From contig CM060732.1 of assembly GCA_030704615.1 (NCBI GenBank), positions 30,423,053 to 30,487,052 of the forward strand: 64,000 nt of DNA, read 5' to 3'. The number at the start of each line of letters is the position of its first letter. Positions within the stretch are counted from its first letter, which is position 1. Position numbers and translations under genes: made by a program. Origin of the DNA: Takakia lepidozioides. Taxonomy: Eukaryota; Streptophyta; Takakiopsida; Takakiales; Takakiaceae. The notes under the pieces were generated by a model that was given only the letters and a program-made list of their open reading frames with translations, had not been told where the DNA came from and did not search any database. Of the stretch, positions 1 to 10,840 are shown piece by piece.

Positions 1-10
1 GCCACCTCAG

Positions 11-1307
11 TTGTCGCCATTGGACACCACACCTCTTGTGTGGCAGCGACCGGATGAAGGCATATGCCTTCTGGACTTATTTGGCGGGATCAGCACTGGA
101 TTGGCTGCTGTGCTGCAGGCAGGTGTACGAGTTCGACGTTACCTGTATGTGGAGAGGGATGAGACTGCACGACGCGTCTCACTGCGCCATGTGCTCAGAT
201 GGTGCAGCAGCACACCCTGATTGTTGCCGGTGTCTGCAGTTCGTGGATATCAGCAAGCCTTGCCAGCAGACATTGCGTTGCTGGGGGCGCAGGATTTGGC
301 GGGTTGGCTCCATTGATCTGGTAGTGGCAGGTTGGCCCTGCCAAGGGCATTCATCAGCCGGGCATGGCAATGGATTGCGAGACTCGAGGACGGGTCTGTT
401 TTGGGAGATGGTGCGGATTTTGCGCCACTTGCAGCTTCATCAGCTGTATCTCCCGGCATACATCTTGGAGAATGTGCCACTGATGGGTGATTCTCGGGCC
501 AGGGTGATGGCCAGTGTGCATCAAGTCCGGTCGTGGCTTGGGTCAGCAGTATTGCTGGATGCAGCTGCAGTGGGGTCACGGGCTCATCGTCCACGACTAT
601 GGTGGACTAACTTGATGCCACCTGCACTGCTCAAGCGTGCATTTGATGGGGTGCAGCGGCCAGCACACCTCACCGTGGATGGCATTTTGGACACGGGAAG
701 GCAGTCTCAACGTGTGAGACACGATGACCGTTCGCCTTTGGCAGTGGTCAACAGAGTGGGTCAACCACGAGCAGCATTACCTACACTGCTCAGCTTCCCA
801 GGATCCCATGCTTTTCGGGATGGTGGACCTGGCCTCCTGTGGGATGCTCAGTTGCAGCAGTTAGTGGAGCCTAATGCCGACGAGCGAGAGCGGGCTATGG
901 GGTTTTCCACTGGGACCACGGCGGTGCCTTCTCTTTCTGAGGCATCACGTCGTCAGGTGTTGGGGCAAGCAATGGATCTCAATTGCTTGACCTGGATTGT
1001 CAGCTTGGCTATGGCTGAGCAACGTAGAGTGCGGAGTGCACTTCCCTTGACGGTCTCTCTGCCTACCGAGACGGTACAGGCAGCGAGTGGGGGCGAGCCG
1101 GTGAGGACCACGAGGTGTAGACATCCATGGCACATGTGGGAGGTGCTCGAGGTTCAGAGGGAGTTGGCAGCGAAGGCAGCTGTGATGGATGAGGTTGGGG
1201 ATTCTTCTCGGGATGAGGAGGTTCTCAATGATGAGATGATGGGGCAGGATGAGGCCTTGTCATTGACTGAGCAGGAAGGGGGTACTGCTCAAGAGGTTGC
1301 AGCATAG
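11..1307 (+). pseudogene. Retrotransposon-encoded C5 DNA methyltransferase, copy 1
   Basis: Cytosine-5 DNA methyltransferase domain, expected to transfer methyl from S-adenosylmethionine to C5 of cytosine. Visible motifs in canonical order: motif I LLDLFGGISTG (about 70-100), motif IV with catalytic Cys in GWPCQGHS (PCQ at 336-344), motif VI LENVP (ENV at 468-476), motif VIII SRAHRPRLWWTN (about 575-611), and a C-terminal DERERAMGF block followed by LGQAMD (motif X-like, about 885-975). The SRAHRPRLWWTN block and the ERERAMGF/LGQAMD tail resemble DNMT3 more than DNMT1 or CMT; this subfamily call is from memory of motifs. An in-frame TGA at 218-220 and a one-base deletion near 305-325 relative to copy 2 break the frame. 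An acidic linker follows to the TAG at 1305-1307. Confidence 0.85.
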
Positions 1308-1313
1308 CAACCA
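1302..1313 (+). promoter_or_regulatory. Possible stop-codon readthrough site, copy 1
   Basis: The DNMT frame ends GCA TAG CAA CCA. This fits the UAG-CAR-YYA context known to promote readthrough in plant viral RNAs. The same stop and hexamer occur in copy 2, and the frame beyond it stays open and similar in protein sequence between copies for about 22 codons (QP-D-S-TSKP, then TEDNW). Functional readthrough is inference. Confidence 0.45.
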
Positions 1314-1351
1314 CGGGACGCGTCCTCTACCTCTAAGCCCACTGGACTTAA

Positions 1352-4300
1352 GGTTGCAGTTACGGAGGACAATTGGAGCCTGATATTGGACCCATTGTCA
1401 CCGGAGGAGAGAGACGACGTATACGGCGGTTCCTGAGGGCTTACAGGAATTGCTTTGCCTTCAGTTTGAAGGACTTGGGAGCACTGAAGGGTCAAGAGAT
1501 CCGTATTGAGTTGGCCACTGACACGCCAATCTTTCGGAGACCCTATAGATACAGTGACATGGAGAGGTCTTTGATTCAGATGAGGACTCAAGATCTCTGG
1601 GAGGCAGGTTTGGTGGAGCTCTCTGGTGGAGAGTATGCTTCAGCCACAGTGATGCCAGCTAAGAAGGATGTCTATGGCAATTGGACGGAGAGACGTATGT
1701 GCGGTGATTACCGGCCTGTAAATCGTCAGACCAAGTCCGATAGGTATGCCATGCCAACACCAGAGGAGATCTTTGATGCCATTGGGCATTCCAAGGTCTT
1801 TAGCACGTTGGATTTACGATCCGGATATCGGATATCACCAGTTGCCGATCAAGGAGGCGGATAAGCAAAAGACGGCATTCTGGGGGATCAATGAGCACGG
1901 GAAGGATTGCCTATACCAGTGGCGGTTCTTACCATTTGGGCTTAAAAACGCTCCCCTGAGTTTCAAAGAGTCATGGACAGGATTCTAGCAGGGGTGGAGT
2001 TTGCTCGGTGCTACATAGATGACATCATCATCTTTAGTGCTGCGGTGGAGGAGCATGAGAGACACCTTCAGGGGGTATTTGAGCGCTTGAGGACGCACGG
2101 ATTGAAGTTACATCCGGGCAAGTGCAAGTTTTTCCACAACCAGATTGAGTACCTGGGTCACATGATATATCCTGGAGGATTGGGGGTACAGCAGACTAAG
2201 GTAGAGTCCATTGCACAGGTTCCACGTCCCACGGATGTGAGCCGAGTTCGAGCTTTCATGGGGTTAGCAAACTATTACAGACGGTTTGTTAAGGGATTTA
2301 GTGCCATTGCAAAGGCTCTAACCAAGCTGACCAAGGTGGACCAGGAGTGGCAGTGGGAAGATGAGCAAGAACAAGCTTTTCAAGAGCTCAAGGCGAGGTT
2401 GACCTCGGCGCCCATCTTGAGACGACCTATCAGGGGGCGTCCTTTTCAGCTGCATACAGATTGGAGCATGCTGGGGCTTGGAGCGGTGCTCACACAGGTG
2501 GATGATGAGGGAAGAGAGTTCGTAGTGGCTTATGCTAGCCGCTCAAACAATGCTGCAGAGTCTAAGTATAGCTCATATGAGGGAGAATGCTTAGCTGCAG
2601 TGTGGGCCGTGGCACACTTCAGGTGCTATCTATACGGCAATCTCTTCACCCTTGTCACGGATCACCAACCACTCAAGTGGTTGATGGAGTCAGACAAGCT
2701 TACGGGGAAGCTTGCACGGTGGGCACTCATCCTTCAAGAGTATGACTTTCAGGTGGTGCATCGACCGGGTTTGGTCAATCGCAATGCAGATGGGTTGAGT
2801 CGCAATCCATGCACGAGCCAGCAGGATGACACTGGAGCTCGGGGCATGGTGAGACGGACGAGGAGATGGTGCCCGGATGGCATGCATCTGCATTTCTGTG
2901 TATCTTGGCAGCGGAAGGCCAGGTTGGACCTACAACAGGGATGACTGTAGATCAAGTGTCTGAGGACCCTGAGGCCAGCAATGAGCAGGGGGCGCCAAAG
3001 ATATACATGAGGATTCAGTTGTGTTGGACTACCTCCGCATTGGAGACACGGCAGCCTTATGACTGCCAAGGAGAGGGATCGGATCCTACAACGAGCCAAG
3101 AGGTTCAGGTGGGAGGGGACACACCTGCTCCGAGTGTGGGAGGATGGTCGAGTGAGGATTGTGCCTCACCCAACACAGCGGGCACGGTTAGTGCGGCATG
3201 CCCATGAGGAGTTGGGCATTGGGGTGCGACGCACTCATAGTCTACTGCAGGGGCAGTATTGGTGGCGTGGTATGCACACAGAGTGCAACAATTTGGTGGC
3301 TAGGTGCATGGTGTGTGACAGGGTGCGTGCTTCATTCATTCAACGCCCCTACTCCACAATTGCACCCTCTTCCGATCATGGGATTGGGCTACAGGTGGAG
3401 TCTTGACTTCGCAGGGCCGTTGCCACTGACCATGCGCCACAACAAGTACGTGTTGGTGATGGTGGAGCACTTCTCCAAGTGGATTGAATTGGTTCCATTG
3501 CCTGATAAGGCTAGTGAGGGAGCTGCGTATGCATTCTGGATTGTGTGCTTAGCCGATTCGGTGCTCCAGCTGAGGTACTCACGGACCAAGGAGAGAGTTC
3601 TTGGGGGAGTTTCAGGCTTTGTGTGACAAGGCCTTGATAGACCACCGCACACTTCTTCTCGGGATCATCCTGAAGCCGATGCTTGGCAGAGAGAGTTGTT
3701 CAGACAGTAAGAGGGGTTGCGCAAGTATGGCTTGCAGAAGGGACACCTAGGAGATTGGGACCTTCAGTTACCCTGGTTAGCCATGGGCTACAGGTTCAGC
3801 AAGCAGCATCACTTGCCTCCTTCTTCACCATACTTTCTTCTCTTTGGCCGAGAGCCGGATTTGCCTACATCCATTCGCAGAGAAGCTGCTACAGTTCTTA
3901 ACCTTGACGATCCGGACGTGTGGGCACGTGCATGTGAGCAGCGTGCAGAGTTGTTCAAGAGAGTCATGCCCATGGCTTTCGAGAACCTTGCCATTGCACA
4001 ACACCGTGATACGTTGAGGTATGCTACCATACGTGGTGGGGGCTATCGTCCTGGGGTTCGGAATTCAACCCTGGTGACTATGTCTATCTGCAGCAGACTG
4101 CTCCTACGACCCTGGATGTGACTGCAAGGACGTGTTATTTTGAGGGTTCGAGAGGTCTTGCCCTCAGGCGTCTTGGTCTTGGAGGGTCGGGATGGCATAA
4201 CTTGGAAGGACCAATGTGCGTAATTGTGCGCCATGTCACCTTCCGAATGTCGATGTCAGGATTGACCCAAACCTGGCAGTGGTATCTGCACCCAAACCTG

Positions 4301-4520
4301 GCAGTGGTATCTGCAGGTTTGAGGTGCATGTTTGTGGGTCTGCTAAAGGGGCAGCCACCATGCTGGTGTGATCGTGCTCTAGAGTTGGCATATGGGATGC
4401 TGCTGACTCCACCTCTTGAGATGGTTCCGGATGGGGATTGGTTATGTCCACAATGCATGGATAGTGGGAGTGGATACAACCATGGGAGGCTAACAAGCAA
4501 CGCAAGGCCCAGCTACTAGG
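1352..4520 (+). pseudogene. Retrotransposon pol (RT, RNase H, integrase, PHD remnant), copy 1
   Basis: RT begins with a typical Ty3 lead-in (YRNCFAFSLKDLG, about 1441-1480) and includes the RRMCGDYRPVNRQTKSDRYA block, LPFGLKNAP, and catalytic YIDD (2012-2023). RNase H follows with HTDWSMLGLGAVLTQ, YEGECLAAVWAV and VTDHQPLKWLM (about 2452-2700). Integrase keeps the zinc-binding CMVC pair, WSLDFAGPL with the first catalytic Asp (about 3400) and part of the terminal region near the Glu (ERVVQTV, about 3690). A PHD-like end retains LTPPLEMVPDGDWLCPQC (about 4405-4455) but its first Cys pairs are lost. Frameshifts near 1827 (GGATATC duplicated), 1965, 2850 and several in integrase leave at least six frame segments. 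Copy 2 shows the undamaged order. Confidence 0.9.
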
Positions 4521-4707
4521 AGACCTTGAACACACGAGATCCTGGCTCAAGTTCACAGATTGCAAGACGGCGACTAACGATGGGGCTACTCTTGTACCCG
4601 GCCTCTTGGTTATAGAGTTTGAGTACGATAGGACAGTGATAGAGGACTTAGTACGGCTGTGGCTATTACATCTTGTAGCTATCTGGAGGTAGAGGGACCT
4701 ATCCACC

Positions 4708-4722
4708 AGCTAGGGGGGCGAT
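4708..4722 (+). promoter_or_regulatory. Polypurine tract, copy 1
   Basis: AGCTAGGGGGGCGAT lies directly before the terminal repeat start TGTGGTAG, where a plus-strand primer is expected. Copy 2 has AGCTAGGGGGGTGAT in the same place before TGTGGCAT. Confidence 0.65.
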
Positions 4723-4806
4723 TGTGGTAGACTACTTTATTGTGCATAATGTGTGGTGTGGTTTGGACAGCGATGTAGTTGTGTAGCGATATGTATGCGC
4801 ACGACA
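4723..4806 (+). repeat. Terminal repeat segment after copy 1
   Basis: Begins TGTGGTAGACTACTTTATTG and ends GTATGCGCACGACA (TG...CA). An almost identical 83-base copy occurs at 5162-5244 and a diverged one at 45,004-45,107 after copy 2. Either this 84-base block is a short LTR, or it is the start of a 438-base LTR running to 5160 (TTTATCA). The sequence alone does not settle it. Confidence 0.6.
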
Positions 4807-5161
4807 GCTGTCAAGTTAAATAAGCACAGTGTGAAAACAGCTAGAATAAAACTAGTTATTTGTATTTAACACTTGGATTAGGTCAAGTGTTAAATCAGGT
4901 GTCAAGTTTAGTTTGACACCTGGTCTGTCTTATCTTCACGAGAGCGGCAGTCGCGCAGCTCATCTCTCTCGAGTTGAGCCTGCGCGACCGAGCTCCTGCA
5001 TGTGTTTAGGTTTTAGTGTGCTTATGTAGGGATACAGGTTGTTGTGGGGTGGAGTCCCCATAGCTTGGGGTGCCCCTGGCTCGACTTCAGTTTCAAGAGT
5101 GATAGCGATGGATTTTATATCTTGTGTTGGGAGTGTATGTCCTTTCAAGCTTCTTTATCAT
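4807..5161 (+). repeat. LTR body or spacer between two terminal repeats
   Basis: No coding. Contains an inverted pair of a TTTAACACTTG-type motif near 4864-4900 and a block (about 4928-5100) related to 37,320-37,465: TTATCTTCACGA, then CTCATCT.TCTC.AGTTGAGCCT and a TGGCTCGACTT box. That shared block suggests an R/U5 part of an LTR. Confidence 0.5.
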
Positions 5162-5244
5162 TGTGGTAGACTACTTTATTGTGCATATATGTGTGGTGGT
5201 TTGGACAGCGATGTAGTTGTGTAGCGATATGTATGCGCACGACA
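5162..5244 (+). repeat. Second copy of the terminal repeat start
   Basis: Nearly identical to 4723-4806 and separated from it by 355 bases. It ends at the same GCGCACGACA motif, followed by unrelated sequence. Confidence 0.7.
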
Positions 5245-5419
5245 AGTGAACCAAGTCAGTATGAAACCCCATAGAATATTGATGGCAGGGGTGTAACTCT
5301 GAGAATTATAAGTCATGACTTACAATGGACTACGGGTCTGGGTTCTAGTTGCTGGGGTTACCTGACCCTTCAATACGGTGGAGATGCTGAAGCGGCACAT
5401 TTAGTCACAACACTAGCCC

Positions 5420-6290
5420 CTGTATGTGTAAACCCTTATGTGAAACCCATTGTGTGTAACACAGGGACGTGTTTGTAATCATGAGATAGAAATCTTCCGT
5501 CAACCATGTTTGGACCAGTGTATGCCTCCGGAGTGTAACTTGTTGTGTGTAACCCAAGAAGTATGTATACCGTACCACATGTAACCCCCATTGATGTCAC
5601 CCCATCGCATTGTAAACCCATGTCAATTTGGGGTGCATGCTATAAACCCCGATGCTACATCCCCCATCTTAGACCTTATGTATCCCACGACACGTAGCCC
5701 TTGTATAGGCAACCCTGCCCACTTTCATTGTGCACAGTGTAACTTAGAACTGTGTAACCCTCTTGAGTGAGTGTAACCCAGAGTGTTGTAACTCCAAGAA
5801 GTATGTAGCCCGACCAGATGTTACCCCCACACTATTGTGACCCCATCGTATGTAACCCATTGTACATAGCCCTCATGTATGTAACCCCATGTAGTATAAA
5901 TCTGAGAACTTCAGTGCACAAACACTTCAGTGCGAAAAAAATAAAAATAAAACAAATGCGCATAGTCGAGGTGGGGTTACATGCCACGAAAGTATACTGT
6001 TTCAGCAACGTGACCTGACATAGCCAGGAAGGCCCAACCATGCCTAGGCCCATTGTATGTAACCCATAAGTGTAACCCCACGTTGTGAGACCCGGCATGG
6101 TGTAACCCATCACTTATGTGTGAACCCACAGAGTGTAAGCCCATTGCCCCAGGGCCCAAAGGTGTACCCAAGTACTTGTCTATGATTCCACTTCATGTAA
6201 CCTTATAAGGTGTAACCCCATGTAAGCCCATTGCATGAAACCCAAACTGTGAAGTGTTACGAACAAACCACATAGAAGCAAAAATGCATC
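5420..6290. repeat. TGTAACCC-rich dispersed repeat tract
   Basis: Dozens of TGTAACCC or near matches on the plus strand at irregular spacing of about 12-40 bases, mixed with CCCATTG and CCATGTG words. There is no convincing coding sequence. It lies just 3' of the minus-strand protease gene. A similar but sparser scatter continues at 6770-6900 inside one of its introns. Confidence 0.8.
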
Positions 6291-6302
6291 AAGAGACGCT
6301 AT

Positions 6303-7149
6303 TTATTTCTTTGGCCATCTGACCAAGTCTTTGTCCATCTCGTCACACAGCCAACTAATCATATGAGTACGGGAAGCTATCATGGTTGACTCGTTGAACC
6401 AACTTGCAGTAAACGCCCGCCTATGACGGGTTCGATCTTCTGTGGTTTTCACATTGAACTTCCACTCCAAGTAAAATTGCACAAAACAAAGTGCATAATA
6501 GCCGCACTCCCAACAGCTCCGTTGCTGGGGGACACTGGCCTCAAACCATTCCATCCTCTCCATGACGTAACTGAAGTCATCAGATCCAGGCATGAAATCA
6601 AAGAACGCTATGGCAAAATTTCGCAAAATTCCTTCAATGAGTTTGGGTCGGGCAATGGTTTTATGGGAGTCCAAATGTACTATCCGACCTCGGCGCTCTA
6701 AAACAGCAACACTCCAGTGATCACTGCAACACAAACAAAGCCGTTACGTCAGAATAAAAAAAACATCTCCAATGAAACCCATTGTGGTGTAACCCAGTAG
6801 TGTAACCCTTTGTACTGTAACTCTAAACGGTGTTACACAACTAGTCAGCAGTCACTAGTGCAACTCAGTCTAGAATAGAGGAGTGTAACCCAACATGCTC
6901 AGTCAACGCTGAAATTACTTACTCGAAGACAATAGGGATGACAACCACGTCCACAAGATCTCGATTCTTTGTGAACACCATCCCTCGGGCATCCTGAGTG
7001 TACCATTCTTGCACCAACCCGAATAGCGTCTGCAGATCGTTACCATTGGTACGCATGACATGCCATTGGAAAGGAGCACAGATGACAAACTCAGGTGCGA
7101 TAGCCTTAAACAATTTGGCCTCCAGAAGTTTGTTGTAACCCGAGAGCAA
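6303..7149 (-). other. Ulp1-like C48 peptidase domain
   Basis: Two exons, 7149-6923 and 6723-6303, joined by an intron of 199 bases containing TGTAACCC copies. The upstream exon ends DLVDVVVIPIVF, the hydrophobic strand expected before the catalytic His. The downstream exon supplies His, Asp, Gln and Cys in the family order. SUMO or ubiquitin-like specificity cannot be told from sequence. Confidence 0.75.
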
Positions 7150-7619
7150 TGCATCTGTGACAGTTGCTCTTATTTATACATCGGCTCAAAATCTGTCTCT
7201 TCCAAGTAAAACTGTAACGGACTAGAAGCCAGGAAGGCATCGCCATAATAAAACTTCACTTCGGGCGCCCCAGGAGGGTCCGACACCATTCTGAACTTTG
7301 TCAAGTACCGTTGTTTTAGTCTGCACAACAAACCGCACATTACGAACATTACGATGCATCATACAAGAGTTATAATCAATATTCAAAATCAGAGAGGATC
7401 AAAGTACAATGAGGTACCTCGAACGCTCCCGCAAGTGCTTGGCAAGGACCTCTTGCTGCTGGACAACGTCAACCTCCGAGACCCCTGCTTTTGCCTTTCG
7501 GTTTGGTTCGCTGTTTTTGGGTGCGACAAGAACAGATACTTCTTTGTCAGCGCTAGGGGGTTCAGCCAACCGCTTTCTTTGAGCAGGCGGCCGTTTTGAC
7601 CTCCTGGGATTCTCTGCAA

Positions 7620-8870
7620 CCCTGACAATGCCGCCGGTAGGGGAATTTCTGAGCCAGAGGTGCCTTGTTCTGAGTTTGCTGCAAGTGCTGAAGACTGCAC
7701 TCCCTCGTCTGAGACGTGCTGGGGAGGTGATTGACCAAGGGCAGAAGTGTCACAGCTCACCTCCTCGGTGCTACCCCTGTCAGTGCCTTCTGTTCAAACC
7801 CCTTGTCACGCTTCTTAGTGTCACCCTTCTCTTCGGCTACCTCCTCAGTGTCACTCAGTGTGTGTCACCCTTCTTTCGGCTACCTCCTCAGTGTCACTCT
7901 TCTTAGTGTCACCCTTCGCTACCTCCTCAGAGTCACGCATCTCAGTGTCACCCTTCTCTCCGGCTACCTTCTCAGTGTCACTGGTCTCAGTGTCACTTCT
8001 CTTGGCCGCATTATCAGTGTCACTCTTCGCAGTGTCACCCTTCTCATCGGGTTCCTTCCCAGTGTCACTCTGCTGAGTAACAATCTTATGTGTGTCACCC
8101 TTGGCAGTGTCACTCTTCTCAGTGTCTAGATGCTCCGCAACATCCTTCTCTTCGTGACTCTCCACAGTGAAACGCTTCTCAGTGTGACCCTGCTTTGTGT
8201 CACCCTTCCAACTGACAACCTCCTCGGTGACACCCTTCCCCGTGTCACCCATGTCGATGTCACTCTTCTTTGCATCAACCTCCTCAATGCCATCCTTGAT
8301 TGTGTCGCCCTTCTCCGCACCCTCCAAGACCATGTTGACTAGCGGAAGACCGTCATCCGTCGCGACTAGTGGCCGTGGCAAAGGAGTGTCACCTTCCACG
8401 ACTAGTGGTAGTGGAATGTCATCCATGACAGTGTTACACTCACTGACATCTACCATGTGGGTTGGCTGTGGGGTGTCACCCCTATCAGTGTAACCCATGT
8501 CAATGTCACTCTCAACGGAAGTTGCAGTGTTCACGGGCAATGGTGTGTCACCCACGACAATGTCCCTCACGGCATTGTCAGCCACACCGTATCAGTGTCA
8601 CCCTGAGGTGCAAGCTGTCACCCAGTGTAACCCTCCTTCCCTGTTGCTCCTCTGCACAGTGTCACCCTGAGGTGCAGTGTAACCCTCCTTCCCTGTTGCT
8701 CCTCTCTGCACAGTGTCACCCTCAGGTGCAGTGTAACCCTCGGTTTCAGGGCATCCTCCCCTTGCAGTGTCACCCTGCGCATCAATGGGACCCACGAAGG
8801 CTGGGTCATTCTGAGAGAGGTTGACCACATGATCCTGACAAATACTTACATTGCTGCATCGAGGGTTCAA
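7620..8870 (-). repeat. Coding-strand GDT repeat tract
   Basis: The minus strand reads as tandem degenerate units around GGTGACAC(T/C)GAGAAG, translated as GDTEK, SDTEK, GDTKK and similar. The open run is 244 codons (8585-7851), with related reading on both sides in other frames. The words are the same family as the flanking GGGTTACA repeats with T to G in the centre (GGGTGACA), so the repeat appears to have entered, or grown within, the coding exons. The product would be acidic, low-complexity and probably disordered. Confidence 0.75.
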
Positions 8871-9379
8871 CCCAGCATCTCAGATTCAAAGTCATACACA
8901 GACTCTGGGTCAAGCGGGTCCCCGATTCTTCGATTAAGACCTTCAAAGAAATGACTGGGGCTGCGGACAAAGAGGTTCGCACTTGGGTGTTCCACCTTGA
9001 TGTATCATCTTCAGTATCAGTATCAGAATTCATGGGCAAATCCCGCGTCAAGTGCTAGGTTCACCCTAAGTGCAGCTGGGTTGAGTACAATTCACCAACC
9101 TGCGACAAAGATACAACGGCAGATTGACTTGGAATGATGTCCTCGTCATGTACATCGTCGCTCTGCGGGGCGGAAATTGGCCCATCGCTCGTCTGCGCGC
9201 CCCCTACGCCCCCTGTATCGCATTGTGGAGGGGCCCCATACACAACTTCGTGAAGCTCACGTTGAGCCTCAAAAAGGTTTTTGAACGCATTGGCGACTTG
9301 ATTGGTCATGAGCTCGGACTCATCTGCATCGGGAAAAGACAAAGGTTTTTAGTCGTGGAACGAGGTTTTTGAAAGTGCA

Positions 9380-9770
9380 AGGGTTACACTGACTAGGACA
9401 AGACAGTGGTTCGGATTACACGATGTGGGTTACACCACCCTGTTAGAGACAGTAGTTTGCAATGGGTTACACTACCTGAGATTACACAACGAGAGGGTAA
9501 CAAATCTAGGGTAACACAGCGAGGGGTACCATTAGGGGTACACTGATTACAGGGTTACATACTCCGAGGGTTACACACACACAGCGAGGGTTACACTGAG
9601 TACAAGGTTCCACATAGCGAGGGTTACACTGATTACAGGGTTACACACAACGAGGGTTACACTGAGTTACAAGGTCACATAGCGAGGGTTACAATGATTA
9701 CAAGATTACACACAAAGGGGTTACACGACGAGAGGGGTGACAGTGGATGGAGTAACACTTACAGAGATAC
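9380..9770. repeat. GGGTTACA array in an intron of the protease gene
   Basis: Plus-strand GAGGGTTACACTGATTACAGGGTTACACACA-type units repeat at about 20-40 base spacing between exon-like blocks 10,150-9,770 and 9,340-9,061. No coding on either strand. Confidence 0.8.
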
Positions 9771-10649
9771 CAAGGCACTACAGACCCAAGGTCTCATATA
9801 CTGGATGCCCAAACGCGCATTGAAGTCCATTTCTGTTGGTGATTCGCTGAAGAGGCCACAACACCAAAGCTGGATAAACGATTCTCTCTGTTGGATCGCA
9901 AAGTGATGGGCGGCGCGACGACGGCTTGCCTTGCAAAACTGTATAGCTCCGTTGATCTTAATTGACCGGTCACCCCACTCTTCTGTACTCAAACTCGATC
10001 TTAAGTCTTCGAGCTCAGAATCCAAGGTCGCAATTCCGTCACCAGGTTGTGCAAAGTACATCAGACTAAAGCCGTAATACTCATCGACCAGGTCCTTCAC
10101 CTTTGAGGCCGTAAGAGCACTTTCCAGAAGTTCAGTCGTGAACCCCAACCTGGGATGCGTTTGGGAAACTGACCTGCCATGATTTCTTACATCGTTGTGG
10201 GCAGAATTCTCAAAAGGAGTGGTGGCGGTCCAATGTGCGGTTTGGTGAGATTCTCCATTTGACTGATCAATCCTTCGGCAAAACCACGAGTGAATTCCAA
10301 CGGATCTGGAACAACCAAACCTTTGATTCCATCTACAGTAATAGTGATGACAAGAGGATTTGAAGTTCTGGCATCGTCAAGGTCGGTATTGCCAACAGCT
10401 AGTTCGTCCATCGTGTCATCATCATGTGGCTTGGCTCTCTCGATGGACTCGTGTAAGTCTCCCACCTTTTTTCTTTTTCTGCTTTGGCATGTCAGGATGC
10501 CCAATGCTCTCTAAATACTCCTTCACCCGATTCAATTCCTCTATCATTAACGGACCATGATCCGGCTGGGCAGTAAACGCCTTGTGGGCAGCAACAACAC
10601 TGTCCATATCATCGCTTCTAAGATGATATCGAGCTCCCTGCGCAATACA

Positions 10650-10840
10650 GCGTGAGGGGTTACACCAGAGAAAAGGGTTACAGCACGAGGGGTTACAAAC
10701 AAGATGGGCTACACGGGGTTACACAGAGGTGGGTTACACACCATAGGGGTTTTTAAAAGGGGTCCTCTGTAGGTGGGTTACACTCTGGGTTACACGCCAC
10801 AGGAGAGACAGGGGGGGTAACACAAGGGTTACATGGATAG
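10650..10840. repeat. GGGTTACA array in the next upstream intron
   Basis: Plus-strand GGGTTACA and GGGGTTACA units, same orientation as 9380-9770. They separate the zinc-finger exon from the following exon, whose acceptor TATTGCGCAG lies at about 10,640. Confidence 0.8.

Larger units (their letters stand above)
1..4806 (+). mobile_element. Ty3/gypsy-type retrotransposon with DNA methyltransferase, copy 1 (5' end outside window)
   Basis: A degenerate retrotransposon entering the window inside its DNMT domain. The order is cytosine-5 methyltransferase (11-1307), RT and RNase H (1352-2840), integrase (about 3060-3990), a damaged PHD-like tail (about 4315-4480), a polypurine tract (4708-4722) and a terminal repeat starting TGTGGTAG at 4723. 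The same order recurs in copy 2 at 38,464-45,107, so the DNMT belongs to the element and is not a chance neighbour. Coding is interrupted by an in-frame stop near 218 and by frame breaks near 310, 1380-1415, 1827, 1965 and 2850 and in the integrase. A 25-base segment is tandemly duplicated at about 4264-4313. Gag and the 5' terminal repeat lie outside the window. Confidence 0.9.

Noticed and set aside
250-594. Minus-strand ORF opposite the DNMT
   Set aside because: Antisense shadow of the methyltransferase motifs.
1352-1420. Programmed frameshift into RT
   Set aside because: The frame change before RT goes in opposite directions in copies 1 and 2, and copy 2 carries a local deletion, so independent damage is more likely.
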